Position numbers and translations under genes: made by a program
Notes under the pieces: model-generated
The model's database searches: none
The model's input: only the letters and a program-made list of their open reading frames with translations
What the model was told of the DNA's origin: nothing
Part shown: positions 1-9,320 of the stretch, piece after piece
Position numbering within the stretch: the stretch's first letter is position 1
Layout: the number at the start of each line of letters is the position of its first letter
From: Hoeflea marina
Lineage (GTDB): Bacteria; Pseudomonadota; Alphaproteobacteria; Rhizobiales; Rhizobiaceae
Reading direction: 5' to 3'
DNA length: 64,000 bases
Assembly (NCBI RefSeq): GCF_003182275.1
Contig: NZ_QGTR01000003.1
Coordinates: 620,001 to 684,000 of the forward strand

Positions 1-1032
1 GGCGGCCTGGTGCTGTCCAATCTCGGCGCCTGCTCGCTGTTTGCAGCACTTTCGGGCTCGTCGCCCGCCACCTGCGCCGCCATCGGCAAGATGGGCATTC
101 CGGAAATGCGCAAGCGCGGCTATCCCGACGAGATCTCGGCGGGGTCCATCGCCGCCGGCGGCACGCTCGGCATCCTGATCCCGCCCTCGCTGACCATGAT
201 CGTCTACGGCATCTCGACGGAAACCTCGATCGGACGGCTGTTCCTCGCCGGCGTGATCCCCGGTCTGATGCTGACGGCGATCTTCATGCTGTGGACGCTG
301 TATTCCTGCTGGCGCAGCGGGCTGACGCTGTCGGACGTGACCCGGCATTACTCGCTGCGGGAGAAGCTCGAGATCCTGCCGCGCGTGCTGCCGTTCCTGG
401 CCATCATCGCCGGCATCCTGTTCGTGCTCTATGGCGGGGTCGCCACCCCGTCGGAGGCCGCCGGCGTCGGCGCGCTGTTCTGCCTGGTGCTGGTGGTCGT
501 GGTCTACAAGATGTTCTCGGTCCGGCCGTTCATCTCCATGTTCCGCGATTCGACCAAGGAATCGGTGATGATCATGATGATCATCGCCGCCTCCGAGCTG
601 TTCGCCTTCACGCTGTCGTCGACCTTCGTCACCCAGAGCATCGCCGGCTGGATCTCCGATCTCGACGTCAACCGCTGGGTGTTGATGGCGATCATCAACC
701 TCTTCCTGCTGGTGGCCGGCTTCTTCCTGCCGCCGGTCGCCGTCATCCTGATGACGGCGCCGATCCTGCTGCCGATCATCCTCAGCGCCGGTTTCGATCC
801 CTACTGGTTCGCGGTGATCCTCACCATCAACATGGAAATCGGCCTGATCACCCCACCCGTCGGCCTCAATCTCTACGTCATCAACTCGATCGCGCCGGAC
901 ATTTCGCTCGGCACCATCCTGCGCGGCTCGCTGCCCTATGTGATGTGCATGGTTCTCGCCATCGTGCTCTTGTGCATCTTTCCGCAGATCGCCACCTTCC
1001 TGCCGTCACTGGTCATGGGAGCCGCATTGTGA
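1..1032 (+). CDS. matM: TRAP transporter large permease (DctM family), malonate type, 5' truncated
   Basis: This is the membrane permease subunit of a tripartite ATP-independent periplasmic transporter. The reading frame is open at base 1, so the true start lies outside the window; about 343 codons are visible of the usual 430 or so. The segment GSSPATCAAIG and several long hydrophobic helices are typical of DctM proteins. The stop codon overlaps the GTG start of malonyl-CoA decarboxylase, and malonyl-CoA synthetase follows, which is the matPQMAB arrangement known in rhizobia. Malonate as substrate is inferred from these neighbours, not from the permease sequence itself. Confidence 0.9.
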   Translation, partial: GGLVLSNLGACSLFAALSGSSPATCAAIGKMGIPEMRKRGYPDEISAGSIAAGGTLGILIPPSLTMIVYGISTETSIGRLFLAGVIPGLMLTAIFMLWTLYSCWRSGLTLSDVTRHYSLREKLEILPRVLPFLAIIAGILFVLYGGVATPSEAAGVGALFCLVLVVVVYKMFSVRPFISMFRDSTKESVMIMMIIAASELFAFTLSSTFVTQSIAGWISDLDVNRWVLMAIINLFLLVAGFFLPPVAVILMTAPILLPIILSAGFDPYWFAVILTINMEIGLITPPVGLNLYVINSIAPDISLGTILRGSLPYVMCMVLAIVLLCIFPQIATFLPSLVMGAAL

Positions 1033-2375
1033 ACCGTTCGGGGTTTTTCTACGACCTGCTGTCGACCCTGTTCGAACGGACGGACTTCGCCCGCGCCAAG
1101 GGGGACGGACGCTCCATCACCGAACTGTGCGAGGACCTCATCGCCAGCCAGGGAGAGGTCTCCGGCGACAATATGGGTCGCCAGATCCTCACCCGGTTCA
1201 GCGAGCTCACGCCGGACGGCGAGATCGAATTCTTCAACTATCTCACCGAGCACATGGACATCGACACCGGGCGGCTGCAGACGCTGGCGGCGTCCTATCA
1301 GGCAGAGCGGTCGCCGGAGACCTTCGCGAGCCTGGTGGCGGCCGCCGAGCCGAAGCGCCAGGAACTGCTCCGCCGCATCAACCGGGTGCAGGGCGCCACC
1401 GGCGAACTGGTCAAGATGCGCTCCAGGCTGCTCCGGCTGCTCAAGGACCATCCCTCCTTCGGACGCACCGATCTCGATTTCCAGCACCTGTTCGGATCCT
1501 GGTTCAACCGCGGCTTCCTGCTGCCGAGGCGCATCCACTGGCAGAGCCCGGCCAACATTCTCGAAAAGATCATCAAGTACGAAGCGGTCCACGCGATCGA
1601 CGACTGGGACGACCTGCGCCGCCGGGTCGAGCCGGCCGACCGGCGCTGCTATGCCTTCTTCCATCCGGCGATGCCCGATGATCCGCTGATCTTCGTCGAG
1701 GTGGCGCTGGTCAGGGGCGTCCCCAATTCGGTGCAGGCGATCCTGGCGGAGAACCGCGAGATCCTCAATCCGGAGAGCGCGGACACGGCGGTGTTCTACT
1801 CGATTTCCAACTGCCAGACCGGCCTGCGCGGCGTCTCCTTCGGCAATTCGCTGATCAAGCAGGTGGTCGAGGATCTGCGCGCCGAGGTGAAGTCGATCAC
1901 CACCTTCGTCACCCTGTCGCCGATTCCGGGGCTCAATCGCTGGCTGCGCCAGTCGCACGCCGCCCAGGCGGGTGCCGCCGGGGGGGGCGACCTCGAGGCC
2001 GCCGTCGAATCCGCCATCGAAACCGGCGACCTCGCCGGGCTCAGGGACCAGGCGCCGTGGCTGCGGCGGCAGGCTGCGGACTATCTGGTCAACCAGAAGG
2101 ACCGCCACGGCATGCCGCTCGATCCCGTGGCGCGCTTTCATCTCGGCAACGGCGCGATGATCCATGACATCCATGCCGCCGCCGACCTGTCGCCCAACGG
2201 AGTGCGCCAATCCTGCGGGCTGATGGTCAACTATCTCTACGACCTCAAGAAGATCAGCCAGTTCCACGAGGGATTTGCCGAGAACCATACGGTCTTCACC
2301 TCCCGAGAGGTCAGGGCGCTGGCCGATGCGGCGGCCGCAAACAGCAACAGCAGGAAAGCGAAAAATGGCGCGTAA
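1029..2375 (+). CDS. matA: Malonyl-CoA decarboxylase
   Basis: A 448-residue protein that decarboxylates malonyl-CoA to acetyl-CoA in the cytoplasm. The C-terminal half holds the family hallmarks: FHLGNGA followed by a His, then DLSPNGVRQSCGLMVNYLY, matching the catalytic region of malonyl-CoA decarboxylases. The same frame stays open far upstream, but the chosen GTG overlaps the permease stop (GTGA), which fits translational coupling and gives the normal family length. It ends 11 bases inside the next gene. Together with the permease and synthetase it forms a malonate catabolic unit: uptake, activation to malonyl-CoA, decarboxylation. Confidence 0.93.
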   Translation: MNRSGFFYDLLSTLFERTDFARAKGDGRSITELCEDLIASQGEVSGDNMGRQILTRFSELTPDGEIEFFNYLTEHMDIDTGRLQTLAASYQAERSPETFASLVAAAEPKRQELLRRINRVQGATGELVKMRSRLLRLLKDHPSFGRTDLDFQHLFGSWFNRGFLLPRRIHWQSPANILEKIIKYEAVHAIDDWDDLRRRVEPADRRCYAFFHPAMPDDPLIFVEVALVRGVPNSVQAILAENREILNPESADTAVFYSISNCQTGLRGVSFGNSLIKQVVEDLRAEVKSITTFVTLSPIPGLNRWLRQSHAAQAGAAGGGDLEAAVESAIETGDLAGLRDQAPWLRRQAADYLVNQKDRHGMPLDPVARFHLGNGAMIHDIHAAADLSPNGVRQSCGLMVNYLYDLKKISQFHEGFAENHTVFTSREVRALADAAAANSNSRKAKNGA

Positions 2376-3912
2376 CTTTCTCTTCGACGGCCTGCTGGCC
2401 GACAAGCTCGCCACCCCGGAGGGCCGCAACGCATTGTTTGCCACCCTGCCCGATGACGGCCGCCGCTACAGCTACGGCGATGTCGAGGACGTCTCGGGCC
2501 GCTTTGCCAATGTGCTCTCCGGCCTCGGCGTCAAGCCCGGCGACCGCGTCGCCGTGCAGGTGCCGAAGTCGATCGAGGCGATCATGCTCTATCTCGCCGT
2601 GGTTCGCGCCGGCGCCGTCTTCCTGCCGCTCAACACCGGCTACACGCCGGCCGAGATCGAGTATTTCCTCGACAATGCCTCGCCGCGCGTCTTCGTCTGC
2701 GACCCGAAGAAGCGGACCGACTACGAAGCCCTCACCGACCGGCTCGGCATCCGGCTTGAGACCATGGGCGTCTGGCAGACCCACGAGATCAGCGGCGGGT
2801 CGCTCAATGACGCTGGCCTGGCGGCGCCCGCCGCATTCGACAGCGTCGACCGCGCCGCCGAGGACCTTGCCGCCATCCTCTACACCTCCGGCACCACCGG
2901 GCGCTCGAAGGGCGCCATGCTCACGCATGCCAATCTGTTGTCCAACGCCGAGACGCTGGTGGATGTCTGGCGCTTCACGAAGGACGACGTGCTCCTGCAC
3001 GCGCTGCCGATCTTCCACACCCACGGCCTGTTCGTCGCCACCAATGTGGTGCTCGGCGCCGGTGCCTCGATGATCTTCCTGCCAGGTTTCAGCGCCGAGG
3101 CGGTCATCGCCAACATCGCCGACGCCACCGCGATGATGGGCGTGCCGACCTTCTACACCCGGCTGGTCGACGAGCCGGCCTTCGACCGCGAGCTGGTGGG
3201 CCACATGCGGCTCTTCGTTTCCGGCAGCGCCCCGCTGCTGGCCGAGACCCATGTGCTCTTCGAGCAGCGCACCGGCCACCGCATTCTCGAACGCTACGGC
3301 ATGACCGAGACCAACATGAACACCTCCAACCCCTATGACGGCGAGCGCAAGGCCGGCACGGTGGGCTTCCCGCTGCCCGGCGTGGAGCTGCGCATCGTCG
3401 CCGCCGAAGACGGCCATGTGCTGCCGCAGGGCGAGATCGGCATCATCGAGGTCAAGGGACCCAATGTGTTCGCCGGCTACTGGCAGATGCCGGAGAAGAC
3501 GAAAGAGGAGTTCCGCGACGACGGCTTCTTCATCACCGGCGACGTCGGGGTGATCGATCCGGACGGCTATGTGCAGATCGTCGGCCGCTCCAAGGACCTG
3601 ATCATCTCCGGGGGCTACAACATCTATCCCAAGGAGCTTGAGCTCTTGCTCGACGAGGAGCAGGGCGTGCTCGAATCCGCCGTCATCGGCGTGCCGCATG
3701 CCGATTTCGGCGAAGGCGTCGTCGCCGTGCTGGTCCCCCGGCCGGGAGCGCTGCTCGACGAGGCCGCGGTGCTGGATTCAATCAGGCCGAAGATCGCCCG
3801 CTTCAAGCAGCCCAAGCGCATCGTGGTGGTGGATGAACTGCCGCGCAACACCATGGGCAAGGTGCAGAAGAACCTGCTGCGCGAGACCTACAGGGATCTG
3901 CTCAAGGGCTGA
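2365..3912 (+). CDS. matB: Malonyl-CoA synthetase (acyl-CoA ligase family)
   Basis: A 515-residue adenylate-forming ligase that makes malonyl-CoA from malonate, CoA and ATP. Visible motifs are the phosphate-binding loop YTSGTTGRSKG, the A5 motif YGMTETN, and the C-terminal catalytic lysine region PRNTMGKVQKNLL. The start ATG lies 11 bases before the matA stop, preceded by an AGGAAAG ribosome site inside matA. The longer upstream in-frame extension is matA in another frame and was rejected. Its place directly after matA supports malonate over other short acids. Confidence 0.94.
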   Translation: MARNFLFDGLLADKLATPEGRNALFATLPDDGRRYSYGDVEDVSGRFANVLSGLGVKPGDRVAVQVPKSIEAIMLYLAVVRAGAVFLPLNTGYTPAEIEYFLDNASPRVFVCDPKKRTDYEALTDRLGIRLETMGVWQTHEISGGSLNDAGLAAPAAFDSVDRAAEDLAAILYTSGTTGRSKGAMLTHANLLSNAETLVDVWRFTKDDVLLHALPIFHTHGLFVATNVVLGAGASMIFLPGFSAEAVIANIADATAMMGVPTFYTRLVDEPAFDRELVGHMRLFVSGSAPLLAETHVLFEQRTGHRILERYGMTETNMNTSNPYDGERKAGTVGFPLPGVELRIVAAEDGHVLPQGEIGIIEVKGPNVFAGYWQMPEKTKEEFRDDGFFITGDVGVIDPDGYVQIVGRSKDLIISGGYNIYPKELELLLDEEQGVLESAVIGVPHADFGEGVVAVLVPRPGALLDEAAVLDSIRPKIARFKQPKRIVVVDELPRNTMGKVQKNLLRETYRDLLKG

Positions 3913-3985
3913 GGCGCCATCTCGCAAATGTCGCCGGCCCCATCTTGCGCAAGCGCCCCGGCGGGATTACCTATTTGAGCCAGGT

Positions 3986-4061
<76 letters not shown>

Positions 4062-4192
4062 ATTGATCCCTTCGACACCCGGACCACCCGGCCTCCGGCT
4101 GGCCTGACCTCAAGCCGGCTCCGGACGCATTCGACGATTCGGTCAGAGCTCGAAGACAGGCCACCCCGCCGGCGGGCGCGGCACGGCCGGAC

Positions 4193-5470
4193 CTACTTCA
4201 CCGCCCGGAGCAGATCCGGCGTCGGAAAGCAGGTGGGCTTCATGCCATTTTTCGCCTGCCATTCGCCGATCGAGCGGCGGGTCTTGTAGCCGGGCAGGCC
4301 GTCGGCGCCGCCGACATCGTAGCCCTTCGTCTCCAGCATCGACTGCAACCCGGCAATGTCGGAGCGCAGCATGGTGCCGGACTCCTTCCACGGCGTGACG
4401 AAGGGGCCCACCCCATGGGCGATGCGGTCGGCGAGGTTGCCGATGAAGAGCGCGTAGAGGTCGGAGTTGTTGTACTCCTTGATGGCGTAGAAATTCGGCG
4501 TGACGACGAATTCCGGCCCGTAGACGCCCGCGGGCACCAGCACCATGCCGGGCGCACGGCGCTCGCCCTCGGGAAAGGCGCGGCCGGAGATGCGGATGAT
4601 GCCGAGATCGGTGAGCGCGCTGATCGGGCGGGCGCGGTCGGGACCTTCGAGCGCGCAGGTCACACCCTCGGGAATCACCGCCTCGAAGCCCCAGTCGCGG
4701 CCGGGCACCCAGCCCGACCTTCTGAGGTAATTGGCGATCGAAGCCAGCGTGTCGGGCACCGAATTCCAGATGTCGCGTCGGCCGTCGCCGTCGAAATCGA
4801 CCGCGTGCTCGAGATAGCTCGAGGGCAGGAACTGCGACTGGCCCATGGCGCCGGCCCAGGAGCTCTTCATCGCCTCAGGCGCGATGTAGCCGCGGTCGAT
4901 GATCTCGAGGGCCGCCAGCAGCTCGGTGCGGAACAGCTCCGGCCGCGTCGACATGAAGGCCTTGGTGGCCAGAACCTCGATCGCCGATTCGGGGATCTTC
5001 GCCCGACCATAGCCGGACTCGCGGCCCCAGATCGCCAGCACGATCGGACCTGGGACGCCGTAGGTGCGCTCGACGCGCGACAGCGTCGCCGCGTGGGTCC
5101 TGGCCAGCGTGCGGCCGGAGGCGGCCAGACCGGCGAGGCTCTTGTCGTTGAAATAGGCGCCCGGGCTGCGGAATTCGGCCTGGCTCTGCTTTCGGGTCTT
5201 GGGCGCGGGAAATCCGGGCGGCGCCAGGTCCGGCAGGTCCCAGTTGAGCCTGAGGCCCGAGGTGGCGAGATCGAAGGACTTGCGCGGGATGCCCTTGCGG
5301 CTGGCCTCGGGCCAGAGATCGGCTTCCAGCCAACGGGCGAACTGGGCCTCAACCGATGCGCGGCTGGGGGCGGCGCGCGCCGGTTGCGGCGCCAGCGGCG
5401 CAAGAGAGAGAATGATGAGCAGAGCAAGGACGCTGCGGAGGAGCCGGGGGCACAGTCGGAATCGAATCAT
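4193..5470 (-). CDS. Lytic murein transglycosylase, MltB/SLT_2 type with peptidoglycan-binding domain
   Basis: A 425-residue exported enzyme that cleaves the MurNAc-GlcNAc bond of peptidoglycan, leaving 1,6-anhydro ends. An N-terminal hydrophobic stretch (about residues 9-33) ending at ARA looks like a signal peptide. The lysozyme-like domain carries the catalytic glutamate at residue 151 in IWGRESGYG, followed by AGAMGQSQFLPSSY. The last 70 residues (LQSMLETKGYDVGGADG) form a PG_binding_1 fold. The start was set at MIRFRL, 37 codons inside the longest frame, because it puts the signal peptide at the N-terminus. No lipobox is seen, so it is probably periplasmic and soluble. Confidence 0.9.
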   Translation of the reverse strand: MIRFRLCPRLLRSVLALLIILSLAPLAPQPARAAPSRASVEAQFARWLEADLWPEASRKGIPRKSFDLATSGLRLNWDLPDLAPPGFPAPKTRKQSQAEFRSPGAYFNDKSLAGLAASGRTLARTHAATLSRVERTYGVPGPIVLAIWGRESGYGRAKIPESAIEVLATKAFMSTRPELFRTELLAALEIIDRGYIAPEAMKSSWAGAMGQSQFLPSSYLEHAVDFDGDGRRDIWNSVPDTLASIANYLRRSGWVPGRDWGFEAVIPEGVTCALEGPDRARPISALTDLGIIRISGRAFPEGERRAPGMVLVPAGVYGPEFVVTPNFYAIKEYNNSDLYALFIGNLADRIAHGVGPFVTPWKESGTMLRSDIAGLQSMLETKGYDVGGADGLPGYKTRRSIGEWQAKNGMKPTCFPTPDLLRAVK

Positions 5471-5521
5471 GGCCCAGCCTAGACCATCGCCAGCGGCCGC
5501 CCAAGTGGGTGGCGTCACAGG

Positions 5522-5559
5522 CAAACGCCGTTTGCGGCCAACTGCGCAAACGGCGTTTG
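5522..5559. repeat. Perfect 15-bp inverted repeat with self-complementary arms
   Basis: CAAACGCCGTTTGCG (5522-5536) is repeated as its exact reverse complement at 5545-5559 around an 8-nt loop. Each arm itself contains AAACG-C-CGTTT, so each arm is also a near-palindrome. It lies between two minus-strand genes, after the split-barrel protein and upstream of the transglycosylase. No T-run follows on either strand, so a standard intrinsic terminator is unlikely; a protein-binding site or dispersed repeat is possible. Confidence 0.75.
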
Positions 5560-5593
5560 AAATTGCCGAGAGCCGGCGCACTGCGGTCGACGA

Positions 5594-6028
5594 TCAGACG
5601 TCGACTTCGCCCTCGTCCTCGCCGTCCCAGTAGTGCACGACATCGGCGTGAACCTTGATCAGCACCAGGCCGGGGGTGTCGACACCGTCCTCGAACCAGC
5701 GCTCAAGATCCTCGACCCAGTGGGCCTCGAACTCGGCCTTGTCGCGGATCAGCTCCGCCTTGCCGGTGATGGCAATGAAAATCGGCGGCTTGCCGAGCAG
5801 GCCCTTGGAGCCGGTAAAGGTGAGCCCCACCTGCCGGTCGCCGGCGATGTGCGTCACCATCTCGGTGTCCTCGGAGGTGAAGAAGAACGAATCACCGTCA
5901 TACTCGACGTCGCCGTTGTTGCTCATCGGACGGGCGGTGATGGCGCCGTCCGGCGCGCGGGTCGAAAGCATGGCGAAATCAATATCGCTCATTGCTTCCG
6001 ACAGGTCGGTCAGGGTCATCTCGGCCAT
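5594..6028 (-). CDS. Pyridoxamine 5'-phosphate oxidase-like (general stress protein 26) flavin split-barrel protein
   Basis: A 144-residue cytoplasmic protein with the features of the Pyrid_ox_like family: ISTRAPDG-like first strands (MLSTRAPDGAITARPM), a central SFFFTSEDTEMV, and GKAELI before the acidic C-terminus. Relatives bind FMN, FAD or F420 and include general stress protein 26; the substrate here is unknown. The start MAEMTL was chosen over the longest frame because AGGAG lies just upstream. The tail is very acidic (EDEGEVDV). It is monocistronic and preceded by a 16-bp palindrome. Confidence 0.85.
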   Translation of the reverse strand: MAEMTLTDLSEAMSDIDFAMLSTRAPDGAITARPMSNNGDVEYDGDSFFFTSEDTEMVTHIAGDRQVGLTFTGSKGLLGKPPIFIAITGKAELIRDKAEFEAHWVEDLERWFEDGVDTPGLVLIKVHADVVHYWDGEDEGEVDV

Positions 6029-6045
6029 GGAAGTCTCCTGTTGCA

Positions 6046-6061
6046 GCCGGCATATGCCGGC
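6046..6061. promoter_or_regulatory. 16-bp perfect palindrome upstream of the split-barrel gene
   Basis: GCCGGCATATGCCGGC is an exact palindrome 17 bases upstream of the start codon at 6028. Its position fits an operator for a dimeric regulator, or a hairpin in the 5' leader. No regulator gene is adjacent. Confidence 0.4.
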
Positions 6062-6199
6062 ATTCGCGGACGACAGCGTCCGGACTGCTGCAACGTCGCA
6101 ACCGCACCGAAGTTCCCGTGGCGATGCCCGGCACATCAAGCCGACGGGACGACGGCCACCCCTGAGTGGCGGGGCCGTTGCGGCCGGTTCCCGCGCGTC

Positions 6200-7318
6200 T
6201 CAGCCGAAATGCGCGAGAATGCCGTCGCAGATGGCGTGGACCTCGTCGTCGCCGAGATAGGGGTTCATCGGCAGGCTGAGAACGCGGGCGCTCATCAGTT
6301 CGCTGACCGGCAGCGAGCCCCTGCCGCCGCCGTGCATCTCATAGGCCGGCTGCAGGTGCATCGGGCAGGCGTAGAAGATCATCGAGGGGATCTGCCGGGC
6401 GGCGAGCGATTTCTGCAGCCCGTCGCGGTCGTCGGCCTGGATCGTGTACTGTGCCCAGGCGGAGCGTGAATTCTCCACCCGCGCCGGCACCGTCACGACG
6501 GAAGCCAGCCGCTCATCGTAGATGCGGGCGACGCGTTCGCGCGCCACCAGTTCGTCCTCGAACACCTCGAGCTTGGCCGAAAGCACGGCTGCCTGGATCG
6601 AATCCATGCGGCCGTTGATACCGACGCGGACGACGTCGTAGCGATGGCTGCCCTGGCCGTGGGCGCGCACCGAGCGCATGACGTCGGCAAGCTTGTCGTC
6701 GTCGGTCATGATGGCGCCGCCGTCGCCGTAGCAGCCGAGCGGCTTGGACGGGTAGAAGCTGGTGGCGGTGCAATCAGTGAGCGACCCGATCATCGCATTG
6801 CCGGACTTGCCGCCGATCGACTGGGCCGCGTCGCCGATGACGAACAGGCCCTCGGCGCGGGCGATGGCATTGAGCGCATGGTAGTCGGCCGGCTGGCCGA
6901 ACAGGTCGACGGCGATGAGCGCCCGCGGCGTCAGCTTGCCGTCCCTGCGTACCGCCGCGATCTGCTCGCGCAGGCTTTCCGGGTCGATGTTGAAGGTGGC
7001 GGGATCGACATCGACGAAGACCGGGGTGGCGTGGGCGAGGAGGATCGCCTCGGCCGTGGCGGTGTAAGTGAAGCTCGGCACGAAGACTGCATCGGCGGGC
7101 GTCAGTTCCATCGCCAGCAGGGGCATGAAGATGGCATCCGTTCCGCTGGAGACGCTGATCGTATGCTTGACGTTGAGATAGTCGGACAACTCGGATTCGA
7201 ACCGGGTCACCGCCGGTCCGAGAATATACTGGCCGCCATCGAGGACTTCGGCAATATTTGCATCGATGCTCGACTTCAGCCGCGCATATTGAGTCTTCAA
7301 ATCAATGAATTGAACCAT
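6200..7318 (-). CDS. DegT/DnrJ/EryC1 family PLP-dependent sugar aminotransferase
   Basis: A 372-residue fold-type I aminotransferase of the kind that adds an amino group to keto-sugar nucleotides for polysaccharide or glycoprotein synthesis. Visible motifs are SVSSGTDAI (PLP phosphate binding), GDAAQSIGG (ring-stacking region) and SFYPSKPLGCYGDGGA with the Schiff-base lysine. MVQFIDLKTQYARL is the standard family N-terminus and follows AGGGGAAT, so this Met was chosen. The closest recognisable style is WbpE/PerA-like enzymes. No other sugar-nucleotide gene is nearby, so the exact product is not predictable from context. Confidence 0.9.
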   Translation of the reverse strand: MVQFIDLKTQYARLKSSIDANIAEVLDGGQYILGPAVTRFESELSDYLNVKHTISVSSGTDAIFMPLLAMELTPADAVFVPSFTYTATAEAILLAHATPVFVDVDPATFNIDPESLREQIAAVRRDGKLTPRALIAVDLFGQPADYHALNAIARAEGLFVIGDAAQSIGGKSGNAMIGSLTDCTATSFYPSKPLGCYGDGGAIMTDDDKLADVMRSVRAHGQGSHRYDVVRVGINGRMDSIQAAVLSAKLEVFEDELVARERVARIYDERLASVVTVPARVENSRSAWAQYTIQADDRDGLQKSLAARQIPSMIFYACPMHLQPAYEMHGGGRGSLPVSELMSARVLSLPMNPYLGDDEVHAICDGILAHFG

Positions 7319-7494
7319 CTCATTCCCCTGAATGTCGCACGGACCCGCAGAGGGATCAGCATGGCGACCAGCTATCATCGCCGAACCCGGCATGGCAAGC
7401 GCCTCTCCGGAACGCCGAAAGCACTTTTTGGCGCGAATTGTGTCGCAGCGTGAGCGGCCTCGCGCAGCGCCGCCGCTGCAGGCCGCAGGGCGTC

Positions 7495-8100
7495 TCAGAA
7501 GGCGGTGCGCGAGCGGATCGCGGCGGCGAGCGTGCCCTCGTCCAGATAGTCCAGCTCGCCGCCGACGGGGACTCCGTGTGCAAGCCGGGTGATGCGCAGG
7601 TCGAAGCCGGCCAACTGGTCGGTGATGTAGTGCGCCGTGGTCTGGCCCTCGACGGTGGCATTGACAGCGATGAGGATTTCCTTGACCCCGCCGGCCGCCA
7701 CCCGGTTGACCAGCCCGGCGATCGCCAGATCGTCCGGCCCCACGCCGTCGAGCGGCGAAAGCGTGCCGCCAAGCACATGGTAGGCGGCGTTCATAGCCGC
7801 GGCCCGCTCCAGCGCCCAGAGGTCGGCGACATCCTCGACGACGATGATGACCGACTGGTCGCGGGTGGGATCGGTGCAGATGGTGCAGGGATCGGAGGTG
7901 TCGGCGTTGCCGCAGGTCGAGCAGATGCGGACCTTGTCGTTGGCCTCGCTCATGGCCAGCGCCAGCGGACCCAGCAACTGGTCCTTCTTCTTGATCAGAT
8001 GCAAAGCGGCGCGCCGGGCCGAGCGCGGCCCGAGGCCCGGCACGCGCGCCAGCAGCTGGATCAGCTTTTCAATCTCGGGACCGGTGACTCGCTTTGCCAT
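7495..8100 (-). CDS. recR: Recombination mediator RecR
   Basis: A 201-residue DNA-repair protein acting with RecF/RecO to load RecA on gapped DNA. The N-terminal helix-hairpin-helix ([16 protein letters not shown]), a four-cysteine zinc finger (Cys60, 63, 72, 75) and a TOPRIM domain starting at [14 protein letters not shown] appear in the family order, and the length is normal. It is downstream of dnaX and ybaB, as in most bacteria, but separated from them by a lysE-type gene. Confidence 0.97.
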   Translation of the reverse strand: MAKRVTGPEIEKLIQLLARVPGLGPRSARRAALHLIKKKDQLLGPLALAMSEANDKVRICSTCGNADTSDPCTICTDPTRDQSVIIVVEDVADLWALERAAAMNAAYHVLGGTLSPLDGVGPDDLAIAGLVNRVAAGGVKEILIAVNATVEGQTTAHYITDQLAGFDLRITRLAHGVPVGGELDYLDEGTLAAAIRSRTAF

Positions 8101-8282
8101 GGGCCGCTTCTAGCCGATATCGCCCGGAAACGGAATCGCCGAACACGGAGCCAGGGATTTAATTCGGCCCGGGTGATCGGCCGGCAGGCAGAGCAGGCGA
8201 CGGCGGATATCGGCCGAGGTCGTTCCCGCGCGGGATTGCGAATGAGCCGCCGGCGCGAGGCGAGGCCACCGCGCGCCCGGCG

Positions 8283-8897
8283 TCAGGATCGGGCGGCAAT
8301 TGCCGCGGCCGCGCCGGCCATCAGCCCCGCGCTCGTGCGGTTGGCCGCCCGCATAGCCCGCGAGCTTCTCAGGAGCATCCGGGCCTTTGCGGCCAGGAAC
8401 ACCCAGCTCAGGTCGACGACGGCGAGCACGACAACCATGGTGAGGGCCAGCTCCGCCCACCCAAGAAAAGTGACATTGGCGAGATCGATGATCGTCGGCA
8501 GCAGCGCCACGTAGAAGAGCATGATCTTGGGGTTGCCGAGGGTAACCGACATCCCGGCCAGGAACAGCTTCAGCGGAGAATGGGTCTCGGGCAGCGCCTC
8601 CTCCGAGGATCGCACCGGTGCGTTCCACATCTTCCATGCGAGGACGAGCAGGTAGATCACACCCAGCCATTTGATGACCAGGAAGAGAAAGGTGAAGCGT
8701 TCGGCGACGGTCGAGAGTCCTGCAACGGCCAGCGACAGCCACAGGGCCTCCCCGATCCACATGGCCGAGAGAAACGGAAGGACATCGCGATAGCCGCGCG
8801 TCAACACGCGCGCGACCAGCGCCGCGACACTCGGGCCGGGCGAGCCGGCGGCGATGACGAGTGCACCGGCAAAAATCAGCAGCGAAGCAAGCGTCAC
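8283..8897 (-). CDS. LysE/RhtB family amino-acid exporter
   Basis: A 204-residue inner-membrane protein with about six hydrophobic segments. The N-terminus has the family signature GSPGPSVAALVARVLTRGYR, and GNPKIMLFYVALLP sits in the middle. Members export amino acids or homoserine lactones; the substrate cannot be told here. The start is a GTG. The gene is inserted between ybaB and recR on the same strand. The 180 bases after its stop hold nothing I can identify. Confidence 0.87.
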   Translation of the reverse strand: MTLASLLIFAGALVIAAGSPGPSVAALVARVLTRGYRDVLPFLSAMWIGEALWLSLAVAGLSTVAERFTFLFLVIKWLGVIYLLVLAWKMWNAPVRSSEEALPETHSPLKLFLAGMSVTLGNPKIMLFYVALLPTIIDLANVTFLGWAELALTMVVVLAVVDLSWVFLAAKARMLLRSSRAMRAANRTSAGLMAGAAAAIAARS

Positions 8898-8935
8898 GAG
8901 GGAGCCCCCTGTTCAATGCAGCCTGTATGACCGTA

Positions 8936-9259
8936 TCAGAACGGGAGTTTCATGCCAGGCGGAATCGGCAGGCCGGCCGTCAGGTCCCTGGTGCGCTCGG
9001 CAACCTCCGCCTCGGCCTTGGCCTTGGCGGCATTGTGCGCGGTGACGATAAGGTCCTCGAGGATCTCGACATCGTCCTCCTTGAACAGCGACGGATCGAT
9101 GGACAGCCCGCGCATCTCGCCCTTCCCCGTCAGCCGTACGGTGACAAGGCCCCCGCCGGAGGTGCCCTCGATCTCCATTGCGGCAATCTCCTCCTGCATG
9201 CGTTCCATCTTGCCCTGCAGGTCCTTGATCTTGCCCATCATGCCCATGATGTCCTTCAT
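8936..9259 (-). CDS. ybaB: Nucleoid-associated protein, YbaB/EbfC family
   Basis: A 107-residue DNA-binding protein. It opens with a Met-rich amphipathic helix ([25 protein letters not shown]), then [25 protein letters not shown], the typical YbaB core, and ends in a hydrophobic [10 protein letters not shown] tail. An AGGAG ribosome site precedes the ATG. It sits 61 bases after dnaX on the same strand, the conserved dnaX-ybaB pairing. Confidence 0.95.
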   Translation of the reverse strand: MKDIMGMMGKIKDLQGKMERMQEEIAAMEIEGTSGGGLVTVRLTGKGEMRGLSIDPSLFKEDDVEILEDLIVTAHNAAKAKAEAEVAERTRDLTAGLPIPPGMKLPF

Positions 9260-9320
9260 CGGCGTCTCCTTTGGTCTGGTCTAATGCTCTGGTGGTTGTC
9301 GGAATGCTGAAGCGTGCGCT

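Noticed and set aside
936-2444. A 502-codon open frame on the minus strand across matA
   Set aside because: It is a GC-driven shadow of matA, with low-complexity Arg/Gly-rich translation and no family features, while the plus strand has clear motifs.
2311-3699. A 462-codon minus-strand frame across matB
   Set aside because: Antisense shadow of a well-supported ligase gene; the translation is rich in His/Gly/Val without domain features.
5522-5559. Intrinsic terminator or CRISPR-like repeat
   Set aside because: No T-run follows on either strand and there is only one unit, with no spacer array.
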